NCBI RefSeq assembly: GCF_011043525.1 | Contig: NZ_JAAKGO010000004.1 | Coordinates: 419,081 to 483,080 of the forward strand | From: Sphingobacterium sp. SGG-5 | GTDB lineage: Bacteria; Bacteroidota; Bacteroidia; Sphingobacteriales; Sphingobacteriaceae | Length of the DNA: 64,000 bases | Direction of reading: 5' to 3' | Part shown: positions 10,128-18,245 of the stretch, one piece after another | Numbering within the stretch: position 1 is the stretch's first letter | Layout: each line of letters opens with the position of its first letter | Made by a program: the position numbers and the translations under genes | Notes under the pieces: generated by a model | The model's database searches: none | Told to the model about the DNA's origin: nothing | The model's input: the letters and a program-made list of their open reading frames with translations, nothing else

Positions 10128-10470
10128 TTAAAAAGCAAAAACCAGCCCCAATCCAATATCTACCGTCGATATCACTTGTTCACTTTCCTCATCGAACATT
10201 GTGCCTGCTATCGAACCTGTGACATTATCAAATTGGGGTGCAGAGCTGTTAAAGTCAGCAGAGAATACTAATCCAAGCGTACGGTTGAAGAAATACCGGA
10301 AATCTGCTCCGACCAGATAAACAAAGGAAGAGGCAGAAGCTGATTTCTGATGAGCATTGACAGAAGGTATTCCTCCTCCCCATACCCGCATTTTCATCTC
10401 TGGCGAACAGGTACGCTGTATCCAGTTGTGAGGCTAAAAATAAAATAAGGAAAAGAATTGATTTATTCAT
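10128..10470 (-). pseudogene. Broken outer-membrane beta-barrel protein gene
   Basis: ATG at 10470 begins a good signal peptide (MNKSILFLILFLASQ), but the frame soon turns into implausible Cys- and Arg-rich sequence. In another frame, 10397-10128 encodes YLVGADFRYFFNRTLGLVFSADF and ends ISTVDIGLGLVFAF, with alternating aromatic residues and a terminal Phe typical of an outer-membrane barrel. The two parts fit one small porin-like protein that has suffered a frameshift near 10390 and probably an internal deletion. Confidence 0.6.
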
Positions 10471-10510
10471 GGTTTTATAATTAGTACATCTAAAAAAAGT
10501 CAACAGGCAC

Positions 10511-11119
10511 TCAATTTAACAATTTATTTTTCTTAAATTCAACTCCTTTTCTGATTAGATAAGCATGATAAAAACTTGGAATATCATGTGTCCATTTGGG
10601 CAATATTAGTGTAATCAAAATTCTATCGATGTGCGAAATAATTCCAAAAACAACTGCCAGAAAAAATGGAAGTCCTGCGTAATTGAATCCTATCAACGAA
10701 GTGAAAGCAATCACTAATGTTATTCCCCACAATTTCGATAAGAAGGCGTGTGTACAGGTTTCCTTACCGAATTTTACAATGCTTATCAAATAACACATCC
10801 CTTCTAATATAAAAATTGATAGAATTGGAATTCTGTTATCAACGATCAATGTAGGATAAAGCAACCATGTGCTTATTCCTATTGACACCCAGAATACCAT
10901 ATCCGTTTGACTGTCGAATCTCCTGAGCCGCTGGGAAGATACGTTCAGTTCTCTTGCTATTATTCCGTCAAATATATCTGAGAATAAACCCAGATACATT
11001 AAGACGATAACGATGATCCGACTTTCTTTACCGTAAAAATATACAAGGCTCAATATTATTGGAGCAAGAATCAATCTGAAAATTATCAAAGCTATCGGAA
11101 TATATTTTTTCATATCCAT
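10511..11119 (-). CDS. CDP-alcohol phosphatidyltransferase family membrane protein
   Basis: About 202 residues from the preferred start MDMKKYIPIALIIFRLI; an upstream in-frame ATG at 11209 would add 30 unlikely residues. There are several membrane helices. The family catalytic motif is DxxDGxxARx8GxxxDxxxD. The sequence here is DIFDGIIARELNVSSQRLRR followed by FDSQTD, which keeps all four Asp and the AR pair but has Leu at the usual second Gly. Such enzymes transfer a phosphatidyl group from CDP-diacylglycerol to an alcohol. The acceptor cannot be told. It lies in accessory DNA beside broken genes. Confidence 0.75.
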   Translation of the reverse strand: MDMKKYIPIALIIFRLILAPIILSLVYFYGKESRIIVIVLMYLGLFSDIFDGIIARELNVSSQRLRRFDSQTDMVFWVSIGISTWLLYPTLIVDNRIPILSIFILEGMCYLISIVKFGKETCTHAFLSKLWGITLVIAFTSLIGFNYAGLPFFLAVVFGIISHIDRILITLILPKWTHDIPSFYHAYLIRKGVEFKKNKLLN

Positions 11120-11527
11120 TTGATTCTGTATATTTTTTCCTTCAAAAGAACTGTTCTCCCCATATATTCGGAGAACCTGCGCACATCCCATCACTAAGTC
11201 AATTCCCATAAACCGGATACATCTTCATATTGCGCACTGCTTCGGTTGATGGATAGTATAACTAAAAATCCAAACACTTCAAATCTTCTATACTTAGATC
11301 ATAATGTTGCAGGAACTCGTGCCCCACACGCACTAGGTGGCTCTACGGTGCCCAGATAGGAAAGTCCAAAAATAACACCATCAGACCTAATCCTATTGAT
11401 TGTTATATTTCATTTTCATCCTAAAATTATGGTATTTTCTTTAAATAGCCAAAATATCCCTACATAAGCAAACATACTTTCCCTCGAAATATCTTATTTC
11501 GCTATCTTTCCTTTAGTGGGCACCCTA
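11120..11527. other. Intergenic stretch with possible gene debris
   Basis: About 400 bp between the phosphatidyltransferase and the DUF2892-like gene. On the minus strand near 11345-11265 a short protein-like tail (VRVGHEFLQHYDLSIEDL) ends in a stop, which could be the end of a lost gene. No intact gene, promoter or RNA was recognised. Confidence 0.35.
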
Positions 11528-11824
11528 TTACCGCACAAAATACCGGTGCTCAATCACCGTTACCTCGTCTTCTGTCATCTTATCGACGACTTTCTTCATG
11601 TCACTGTGGCCGGTGACGCCGCGGTAGACCAATACACCGCCTATCGCGAGACCAAAACAAGATTTAATCGGATGTTTAAAAAGACTCTTCAGACTCATGC
11701 CGACCATCAGGCCACCTGAGAATACCGACAGTGCCCGTTCAGAGACGCCAATATTCATATCCATGCGATCCTGCTCCATTTTCGATTTTATGCGGTTTAG
11801 TAGTGTATTGCCTATAGTATTCAT
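11528..11824 (-). CDS. DUF2892 (YgaP-like transmembrane) protein
   Basis: 98 residues from MNTIGNTLLNRIKSK; the in-frame ATG at 11854 would add an unlikely MLLFYKRTVI. The segment MNIGVSERALSVFSGGLMVG matches the N(I/V)G..ER....GG pattern of DUF2892. A second hydrophobic helix follows (CFGLAIGGVLVYRGVTG), then a charged tail. It is predicted to be a small two-helix inner-membrane protein. The function is unknown. Confidence 0.7.
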   Translation of the reverse strand: MNTIGNTLLNRIKSKMEQDRMDMNIGVSERALSVFSGGLMVGMSLKSLFKHPIKSCFGLAIGGVLVYRGVTGHSDMKKVVDKMTEDEVTVIEHRYFVR

Positions 11825-11958
11825 AATGACTGTTCTTTTATAGAATAATAACAAAGAACGCTACCGGATGTTTTTATATACCCTGTTTTTTGCCCCATAT
11901 GCTTTGATTAAATTACAATAAATGATAAATTCACAAAAAATTATTCATTGCTAAAGAT

Positions 11959-12801
11959 ATGCAGGTAAAAAAGTATTCCGGAGAGCTCGTACCTTTCAAT
12001 CCCGACAGTTTAAGGCATTCCTTATCCCGCTCGGGGGCTAATGCAAAAGAAGTTAATACGGTTTTTACACAGATACAGCACAAACTCTACAACGGTATCA
12101 GTACCCGGGAGCTCTACGAACTGGCTTTTAGGCTCCTCAAAGAACACCGGAATGTATACGCCGCCCGCTACAGCCTCAAGAAAGCTTTACGGGATTTAGG
12201 ACCTGAGGGATTTTATTTCGAACGCTGGGTGGCGAAATTATTTCAGACCAACGGTTACGAAGCCATTACCGGACAGACGATACAGGGCCATGCGGTGACG
12301 CATGAAATCGATGTGGTCGCCATGAATGAAAAAGAACTACTGGCCATTGAATGCAAATTCAGAAATGATATTGATGCCAAAATATCGGTCACCACCCCTA
12401 TGTATTTTATGTCACGGGTGAAAGATATTTCGGATATAACCTACACATTCTTCCATAAAACGAGGAAGATAACAGCAGGATGGTTAGTGACCAACGCCTA
12501 TTTTACGTCCGACTCCATCAAATTCGGGGAGTATCATAAGATGAACCTACTGTCCTGGGATTATCCGAAAGAAAACAGCTTGAAGCTGCGGGTAGATGAT
12601 AATGGTGAATATCCGATTACCTGTCTGACGTCACTCAGCACCTCTGAAAAAGCCCAACTGCTCAAGCAGCAATGCATTCTGGTAAAAGATATCGTACGGT
12701 TTCCCAAATTCCTACAGGATCTCCCTATCAGCGATCCGAAGAGACGGAAAATACTACTGGAGGCACAAGAGCTGATCGACAGCCCATTGGAGCATGCCTA
12801 A
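11959..12801 (+). CDS. ATP-cone domain fused to an Mrr-like restriction endonuclease fold
   Basis: 280 residues. Residues 1-90 resemble an ATP-cone (VKKYSGELVPFNPDSLRHSLSRSG, then ISTRELYELAFRLLKEH), the nucleotide-sensing domain best known from ribonucleotide reductases. From about residue 98 there is a PD-(D/E)xK nuclease core of Mrr type: FERWVAKLFQTNGYEAITG, then HEIDVVAMNEKELLAIECKF, with the catalytic Asp and the E-x-K triad intact. The C-terminus is helical. There is no linked methylase, so it is not a classical restriction system. It could be an ATP- or dATP-controlled nuclease. The upstream region is A+T-rich and it is transcribed alone. Confidence 0.8.
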   Translation: MQVKKYSGELVPFNPDSLRHSLSRSGANAKEVNTVFTQIQHKLYNGISTRELYELAFRLLKEHRNVYAARYSLKKALRDLGPEGFYFERWVAKLFQTNGYEAITGQTIQGHAVTHEIDVVAMNEKELLAIECKFRNDIDAKISVTTPMYFMSRVKDISDITYTFFHKTRKITAGWLVTNAYFTSDSIKFGEYHKMNLLSWDYPKENSLKLRVDDNGEYPITCLTSLSTSEKAQLLKQQCILVKDIVRFPKFLQDLPISDPKRRKILLEAQELIDSPLEHA

Positions 12802-12835
12802 TCATATATACCAACAGTGATATGTGGTGACATCT

Positions 12836-13912
12836 TTACTCTTGAAGGCCCAAATAGTAATCCAGGGCCTCTTTTATACCATTTTCATCGACGAAAATAC
12901 TATATTGACAATCACCGATGCTCTTCAATAAGGCAAAGCCAATATTATTGGCTTCATTCTTTTTGTCGTTTTTCATCAACTGCATAAACTCATCATACAG
13001 CGCTGCCGAATATGTATACCGCGGATAAAGCGACGAAAAATAATCGGTAATGTCTTGCAATTCCGCCTCGGATAGATCGCAATAGCGATGCGACAGATAG
13101 GCTTCGCAAATCATACCGATGGCAATAGCTTCCCCATGCAATAGAGGCTGCTTATCGTGATACAGGGAATAGCCTTCAATGGCATGACCGATAGTATGTC
13201 CAAAGTTCAATATCTTACGAAATCCCTTTTCCGTAGGATCTTCTTTGATAACCTGATTCTTGATCTGTACCGAACGATAGATAATGGAAGTCGGTACGGC
13301 TGTGTACGACAAGGTTTTACACGCTTCATATAGGGCACGGTCCTGGATCAAGCCATGTTTGATTACTTCCGCGAAGCCCGAACGCAGTTGCCTTTCATCC
13401 AAGGTCTCCAAAAAACGACTACTGATAAAGACCGCCTGAGGCTGTGCAAAGGTGCCGATAATATTTTTAACATTATCCAAATCGATACCCGTCTTCCCAC
13501 CTACCGAAGCGTCTACCTGTGAAAGCAGCGTCGTCGGGACCTGGATAAAATCGATTCCTCTCTTGAATGTAGAGGCCGCAAACCCGCCTAAATCCGTCAC
13601 TACGCCGCCGCCAAGGTTAATCATCAGTGCCTTGCGTTCCACACCAAAATCCAGCATGGTCTTCCACACACCTATACAGTAATCAATGTTTTTATTCTCC
13701 TCGCCCGGATCGACCTCGATAATATCGTAATCGACCAGATCCGGCAGCAGTGACTGTAAGACCGGCAGACAGTGGTCGTTTGTATTCCTATCCACCAAAA
13801 TTAGCACCTGCGAATAACCCTTTGCACGGATTAAGCCCGATAGGGATGTCAAATCTTCTTCAAAATATACCTGGTAGCCGAGACTCTCTATTGCTTGCAT
13901 CATGTCTGTCAA
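12836..13912 (-). CDS. aroB: 3-dehydroquinate synthase
   Basis: 358 residues, normal length. It converts DAHP to 3-dehydroquinate, the second step of the shikimate pathway, using NAD and a divalent metal. Family motifs are seen in EENKNIDYCIGVWKTMLDFG, the NAD-binding NLGGGVVTDLGGFAASTFKRG region, QVPTTLLSQVDASVGGKTGID, and the metal-ligand segment GFRKILNFGHTIGHAIEGYS. The S4-domain gene lies 24 bp upstream on the same strand, so the two are probably co-transcribed. Confidence 0.97.
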   Translation of the reverse strand: MTDMMQAIESLGYQVYFEEDLTSLSGLIRAKGYSQVLILVDRNTNDHCLPVLQSLLPDLVDYDIIEVDPGEENKNIDYCIGVWKTMLDFGVERKALMINLGGGVVTDLGGFAASTFKRGIDFIQVPTTLLSQVDASVGGKTGIDLDNVKNIIGTFAQPQAVFISSRFLETLDERQLRSGFAEVIKHGLIQDRALYEACKTLSYTAVPTSIIYRSVQIKNQVIKEDPTEKGFRKILNFGHTIGHAIEGYSLYHDKQPLLHGEAIAIGMICEAYLSHRYCDLSEAELQDITDYFSSLYPRYTYSAALYDEFMQLMKNDKKNEANNIGFALLKSIGDCQYSIFVDENGIKEALDYYLGLQE

Positions 13913-13936
13913 AATCAGCCGTAAAGATAGGAAAAA

Positions 13937-14143
13937 TTATAGCACTTGAACCTTCATATCCTCCAATTCCACGATATCCCCTCGCCTTACTTTTAGTCGC
14001 TTCCGGTAATCGACCACACCATTATATTTGACCAAACCTTCTGTGACTACATGTTGTGCCATCGCCCCATGTTCCACCCAATTCATAGCTTTTAATAACT
14101 GAATCATAGGAATAAATTCACCTTCCAATACAAATGTCTGCAT
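13937..14143 (-). CDS. S4-type RNA-binding protein (YbcJ/YaaA-like)
   Basis: About 68 residues from MQTFVLEGEFIPMIQLLKA; an upstream ATG at 14161 would add MKLAAD. One small S4 domain fills the protein: IQLLKAMNWVEHGAMAQHVVTEGLVKYNG, then RKRLKVRRGDIVELED. Family members bind structured RNA and are often linked to ribosome or RNA maintenance. It lies upstream of aroB in the same orientation. Confidence 0.85.
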   Translation of the reverse strand: MQTFVLEGEFIPMIQLLKAMNWVEHGAMAQHVVTEGLVKYNGVVDYRKRLKVRRGDIVELEDMKVQVL

Positions 14144-14194
14144 ATCCGCTGCTAATTTCACAAAATCTGTCTATTAATGAACAAAATCGATCTC

Positions 14195-14224
14195 CAAAGG
14201 TACCTCATAATTTGTGTAATTTTG
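14195..14224. promoter_or_regulatory. Divergent -7 boxes for the S4/aroB pair and proline dehydrogenase
   Basis: On the minus strand 14202-14195 reads TACCTTTG, facing the S4 gene. On the plus strand TAATTTTG at 14217-14224 lies 18 bp before the proline dehydrogenase ATG. Both match TAnnTTTG. No clear -33 boxes are seen. Confidence 0.45.
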
Positions 14225-14242
14225 TAGAGAAAGTTCGAAAAA

Positions 14243-15439
14243 ATGTCACCGCAGGAGAATAAAAGACCTTTAAATTTTGATAATACCGAGATTGCTTTCC
14301 GCTATCAGTCGGATAAAGATCTGGAGCGTGCACGTTGGCTATTCAAGCTTATTGCTAACCCGAAGCTGATTCAAGTCGGGACGACATTGACCAACCTGGC
14401 GCTGAAATTGGATTTACCCATACAAGGCCTAATAAAAAAGACCATCTATAAACATTTCTGTGGTGGTGAGACCATCCCGGAATGTGCCGCTGCCATTGAA
14501 CGCTTAGGCAAGCAGAATGTGACAACCATACTCGATTATTCCGTAGAAGGCGAGGACTCGGAAGCCAGTTTTGACGCTTGCTGTCAGGAGATATTATCCA
14601 CCGTATCCTATGCCCGGATCAACCCGCTCCTTTCTTTCTGTGTATTTAAACCGACCGGTCTTGGACGCATGGATCTCCTGACCAAAAGGGATGCCGGCGT
14701 GCCTTTTACTTCGGCAGAAGAAGCAGAATTTCAACGAGTGATCGATCGCGTCGATCGGATCTGTAAAGCCGGTTACGATGCTAACGTGAAGGTGTTGATT
14801 GATGCCGAACATTCCTGGATACAGGATACCATCGATGATATTGCCCGGCAGATGATGGAGAAATACAATAAGGAGCAACCTCTTATCTATAACACCTATC
14901 AGTTGTACCGGCATGACAAATTTGCCTCGCTACAGGCGGACCTGGCCTATGCGCAGGTGCAGGGTTTCTATCTGGGAGCTAAAATTGTTCGTGGCGCCTA
15001 TATGGAAATCGAACGGGAACGAGCGGCGGAGAAAGGTTATTCGTCCCCCATACAACCCACCAAAGCTGCCAGTGACACCGATTATAACCGGGCTTTAATC
15101 TATTGTCTGGACCACATCGATCGTATTGGTTTTATGGCGGGCACCCATAATGACGACAGCTGTATGTTGCTCGCGGAGGAAATGAGTAAACGAAAGATAG
15201 CGCGCGATCATCCGCATGTGTTCTTTGCCCAGCTTTTTGGCATGTCGGACAATCTTTCTTTCAATTTGAGTACGGCCGGATACAATGTGGCGAAGTATAT
15301 GCCCTATGGCCCGGTCAAAGCCGTCATGCCTTACCTCTTTCGGCGGGCACAGGAAAACACCTCTGCTGCCGGACAGACAGGGCGCGAACTGAGCCTGATC
15401 CTGAAGGAGAAGAAAAGGCGGGCATCTTTGACAAAGTAG
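14243..15439 (+). CDS. Proline dehydrogenase
   Basis: 398 residues, a stand-alone FAD-dependent PRODH barrel that oxidises L-proline to pyrroline-5-carboxylate. Recognisable parts are ILDYSVEGEDSEASFD, NVKVLIDAEHSWIQ, the FAD/substrate segment GAKIVRGAYMEIERERA, and GFMAGTHNDDS. The P5C dehydrogenase half of PutA is absent, as usual in Bacteroidota, and no separate gene for it is in the window. The end overlaps the -33 region of the following HAD gene's promoter. Confidence 0.93.
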   Translation: MSPQENKRPLNFDNTEIAFRYQSDKDLERARWLFKLIANPKLIQVGTTLTNLALKLDLPIQGLIKKTIYKHFCGGETIPECAAAIERLGKQNVTTILDYSVEGEDSEASFDACCQEILSTVSYARINPLLSFCVFKPTGLGRMDLLTKRDAGVPFTSAEEAEFQRVIDRVDRICKAGYDANVKVLIDAEHSWIQDTIDDIARQMMEKYNKEQPLIYNTYQLYRHDKFASLQADLAYAQVQGFYLGAKIVRGAYMEIERERAAEKGYSSPIQPTKAASDTDYNRALIYCLDHIDRIGFMAGTHNDDSCMLLAEEMSKRKIARDHPHVFFAQLFGMSDNLSFNLSTAGYNVAKYMPYGPVKAVMPYLFRRAQENTSAAGQTGRELSLILKEKKRRASLTK

Positions 15440-15459
15440 GCAAAGTAATGCTATCTTTG
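15427..15459 (+). promoter_or_regulatory. Candidate promoter of the HAD gene (TTTG-N21-TATCTTTG)
   Basis: TTTG at 15427-15430, still inside the proline dehydrogenase gene, and TATCTTTG at 15452-15459 are separated by 21 bp. The expected transcription start would fall about on the ATG at 15465, so the message could be leaderless or nearly so. Confidence 0.55.
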
Positions 15460-15464
15460 CGGCC

Positions 15465-16079
15465 ATGATGACAGACCGTGAGAGAAATAAATTAGCTAAA
15501 TTAAGAGAAATCGTAAAACCGTATAAAGCGCTCTTGTTTGACGTAGATGGCACCTTGGCCGATAATATGCATGCGCATAAAGCCGCCTATGTCGCTACTG
15601 CAAAGGAATATGGCATCGATCTGGATGCCAACCTGATTGATGAGACGGCCGGATGGCCTACGGTAGCCGTGGCCGAAGAAATCTCCAAAAGATACCACAC
15701 CCCATTGGATGCTCTTGAATTTGCTTCCCGTAAATCGGCCATATTTATCGAACAGCATATACAGCATACCCAACCTATATCTTTTGTAAGGGAGCTGTTG
15801 CTGGAAAATGTCGGTAAGAAAAAAATAGGAATTGTCTCGGGTGGCAGCCGGTCAACATTACAGATTACCTTACAGGTCATCGACGTGCACGATAAATATG
15901 AGGTGTTGGTATGTGCAGGCGATACCCCCGAAGGAAAACCTTCCCCTGCTCCTTTTTTATTGTGTGCCGAACTGTTGGATGTCCCTCCCCAAGATTGCAT
16001 CGTGTTTGAAGACGGCGATCCCGGTGTTCAGGGTGCTATAAGCGCCGGTATGGGCTGGGTGCGCATCGATCAGCTTTAA
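15465..16079 (+). CDS. HAD family hydrolase (YqaB/beta-phosphoglucomutase-like phosphatase)
   Basis: 204 residues. Motif I is FDVDGTLADN (two catalytic Asp), motif II VSGGSRST, motif III the Lys in GKPSPAPF, and motif IV CIVFEDGDPGVQGAISAGM. A small helical cap follows motif I. The pattern is that of fructose-1-phosphate phosphatase YqaB and related sugar-phosphate phosphatases. The substrate is not certain. ATGATG at 15465 offers two equal starts. The 3' end overlaps the convergent beta-barrel gene by 4 bp. Confidence 0.85.
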   Translation: MMTDRERNKLAKLREIVKPYKALLFDVDGTLADNMHAHKAAYVATAKEYGIDLDANLIDETAGWPTVAVAEEISKRYHTPLDALEFASRKSAIFIEQHIQHTQPISFVRELLLENVGKKKIGIVSGGSRSTLQITLQVIDVHDKYEVLVCAGDTPEGKPSPAPFLLCAELLDVPPQDCIVFEDGDPGVQGAISAGMGWVRIDQL

Positions 16080-17398
16080 AAGGTGGTCATTATCCGAATT
16101 CCACCATTGGTATAGTCCATATCTGCACGACGGTATCCGCCTACGGGTACTTTTAAATAGGGCTCTACGGACACGCCTATATTTTTGTTTAGCTTTATCT
16201 CTCTGCCGATAGCGAAGTTGACAAATCCAGCAAAGCTGTTTGTATTGACATTTTTCTCGGTTGATTCGACCGATCTTGTGACTGGCTTAACCGCATTGGT
16301 GACTTGCTCCTGCGTCTCCGGATACCCCTTGGCAAACGTTTCCTGGTTAATATTCTCAATATAATAGGCATTCCGTTCCTGATCCAGAATAGAGGAATAG
16401 GACATACCAGCAACGGCATAAAATGAGCGTGTGGCGCGGAACTTCAGTTCCAACGGAATATCAACCGATCGTACAAAACCTTTCACCGCATTGATATTCG
16501 GAATAACAACCTTCTGTGGACTCGCCGCAGTAAAACGCATCGATTCCGTCGCTGCCGGTGTCTCGGCCACAGCCATCTCGGTACTATTTTCTTCTAACGG
16601 ATTTTTTAACGTGTTGACTTCATAGGTATTGTATGAAGCTCCTGTGCGTACCGTAAGACGATTGGACAGTTTAAAACCCAGCAGAAAGCCGCCGCCGACA
16701 TTCATCTTTTGTTCTGTTGCGTAAGGCGATACGAATAGTCCCAGTTCCAAACGTTTACTCAAGAGCACCAGCTTGTTCTGTGGCTGTGGATCCACCTCTT
16801 TCATGGCTAATGTAGTGCCAGCTAGGGCAGTGCCCGATGCCAGATGGCTATCGAATGCATCACGCGATAAGCGCGCTACATTCTCCATTCGGGTCACGTC
16901 ATTCACCGACAATTTCGGCACCGGTAAAGGAAGCATTTTAGGTGCATGCGCTTCTGCCGACATCTGGAGATGGTTTTCCGATACCAATAAAGCCAAATTC
17001 TCTCGATGCGGACGATGGTGATAGGCCAGTACCGATTGGGCAGCTTCCACAGACTGTATTTTGTCTATAGTCGTTTTTTCTCCCCTACTTACGCGAGCTT
17101 GATCGCTACCGTTCATCGTACGGGGAGCCTGACTCTCCATCGGCTTTACCACCGCCTCTTGCTGCACGATGTCAACAGCCGGATCTCCTGCTTGTTTCAA
17201 CGTAAACCAAACAGCCCCTAATCCGATCAAAAACACGACCGATGCGGCAGCATACCACATCTTTCGCATCGCAGCGGTCGTCGCGCGTACAGGAGTATTT
17301 CCGGCCTTGAATTTCTCCCAGGCTCCCTCCCTATACGTCTGCCCACTGCTGTTTTTGAGCTTTTCGGCAATGACCGTTATTAATTCTTTATCTTTCAT
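16076..17398 (-). CDS. Inner-membrane-anchored protein with outer-membrane beta-barrel-like C-terminus, sigma-factor partner
   Basis: 440 residues. Residues 1-44 are a charged, presumably cytoplasmic, segment (ELITVIAEKLKNSSGQTYREGAWEKFKAG). One membrane helix follows (about 47-67, WYAAASVVFLIGLGAVWFTL), then a long low-complexity linker. From about residue 215 the sequence has alternating beta strands like an outer-membrane barrel (LELGLFVSPYATEQKMNVGG, SNRLTVRTGASYNTYEV, ending DYTNGGIRIMTTF). It lies 12 bp behind the ECF sigma gene on the same strand. The context suggests that the N-terminus acts like an anti-sigma factor; that is inference, as no named anti-sigma domain was recognised. 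Confidence 0.65.
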   Translation of the reverse strand: MKDKELITVIAEKLKNSSGQTYREGAWEKFKAGNTPVRATTAAMRKMWYAAASVVFLIGLGAVWFTLKQAGDPAVDIVQQEAVVKPMESQAPRTMNGSDQARVSRGEKTTIDKIQSVEAAQSVLAYHHRPHRENLALLVSENHLQMSAEAHAPKMLPLPVPKLSVNDVTRMENVARLSRDAFDSHLASGTALAGTTLAMKEVDPQPQNKLVLLSKRLELGLFVSPYATEQKMNVGGGFLLGFKLSNRLTVRTGASYNTYEVNTLKNPLEENSTEMAVAETPAATESMRFTAASPQKVVIPNINAVKGFVRSVDIPLELKFRATRSFYAVAGMSYSSILDQERNAYYIENINQETFAKGYPETQEQVTNAVKPVTRSVESTEKNVNTNSFAGFVNFAIGREIKLNKNIGVSVEPYLKVPVGGYRRADMDYTNGGIRIMTTF

Positions 17399-17410
17399 TC
17401 CACTACTTCT

Positions 17411-18091
17411 TTAAGAATGATTTATTGACGGTAAATCACAAAACTGATCCATATAAAGTTTTCTTAATCTCGATTTGGCCCGCGTTAGATACGTTCGCGA
17501 CGTACTTTCGGGTACATCCAGCATCTGACTGATCTCCTGATGGGAATAACCTTCAATCTCATACAGGTTGAATATCGAACGCTGTATTTCGGGCAACTGA
17601 TGCAACAGCTTCAGAATGTCCTGTTCCTCCAGCCTCGTGGATACCATAACCGCATGTGCTGATAGATCGCTTGCCGACACATCGTCTAAGGCCTCTACCT
17701 CTTTCCGAGCCCGCAGTTTATCTATCGACGTGTTGACGGCAATCCGCGCTATCCAAGCCTTAAAAGTTTTCTCCATGACCGTTTCGTCGCTTTCATAATT
17801 GAATTCCGACAACTTCCGAAAAACCTTGACGAACGACTCATTGACCACATCCTCGGCTTCCATTTCTTCCTTCACATACCGAAGAGCTACAGCCATTAGA
17901 TACCCGTAATATTTCTTATAAATAAACGACAAACTGCGCTCACTACCTGACAATACACACTCGTCCAATGCCTGCTTTAATGACAACGGTCTACGCTTCA
18001 GGTATTTTGGTAAAATCTTCAAATATGAATATTCAGACTTTTGCTCATCTAAATATAGTAAATTATCTGCTAATACTGGGGTGCCGTTCAT
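17411..18091 (-). CDS. ECF-type RNA polymerase sigma-70 factor
   Basis: 226 residues. Region 2 spans about 55-130 (LSFIYKKYYGYLMAVALRYV, EAEDVVNESFVKVFRKLSEF, FKAWIARIAVNTSIDKLRARK). Region 4 covers the last 60 residues (LLHQLPEIQRSIFNLYEIEG, then YSHQEISQMLDVPESTSRTY). The first 40 residues are an unusual extension, so a non-ATG start further in is possible. It directs RNA polymerase to its own promoter set, which is unknown here. It is the first gene of a two-gene operon with the beta-barrel protein. Confidence 0.92.
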   Translation of the reverse strand: MNGTPVLADNLLYLDEQKSEYSYLKILPKYLKRRPLSLKQALDECVLSGSERSLSFIYKKYYGYLMAVALRYVKEEMEAEDVVNESFVKVFRKLSEFNYESDETVMEKTFKAWIARIAVNTSIDKLRARKEVEALDDVSASDLSAHAVMVSTRLEEQDILKLLHQLPEIQRSIFNLYEIEGYSHQEISQMLDVPESTSRTYLTRAKSRLRKLYMDQFCDLPSINHS

Positions 18092-18245
18092 AGCACTTTT
18101 TTATTCTATATCGAATAGAACGCAACTTCGGGAGAAGTGCTACAGTGACCGGCAAATAATGTGCTATATATCACTTTAACATCTGACTTATCGTCTTGTT
18201 TTTACCATCTATTTTTCTGATATTGTTTAATAAAAAAACAAACAG

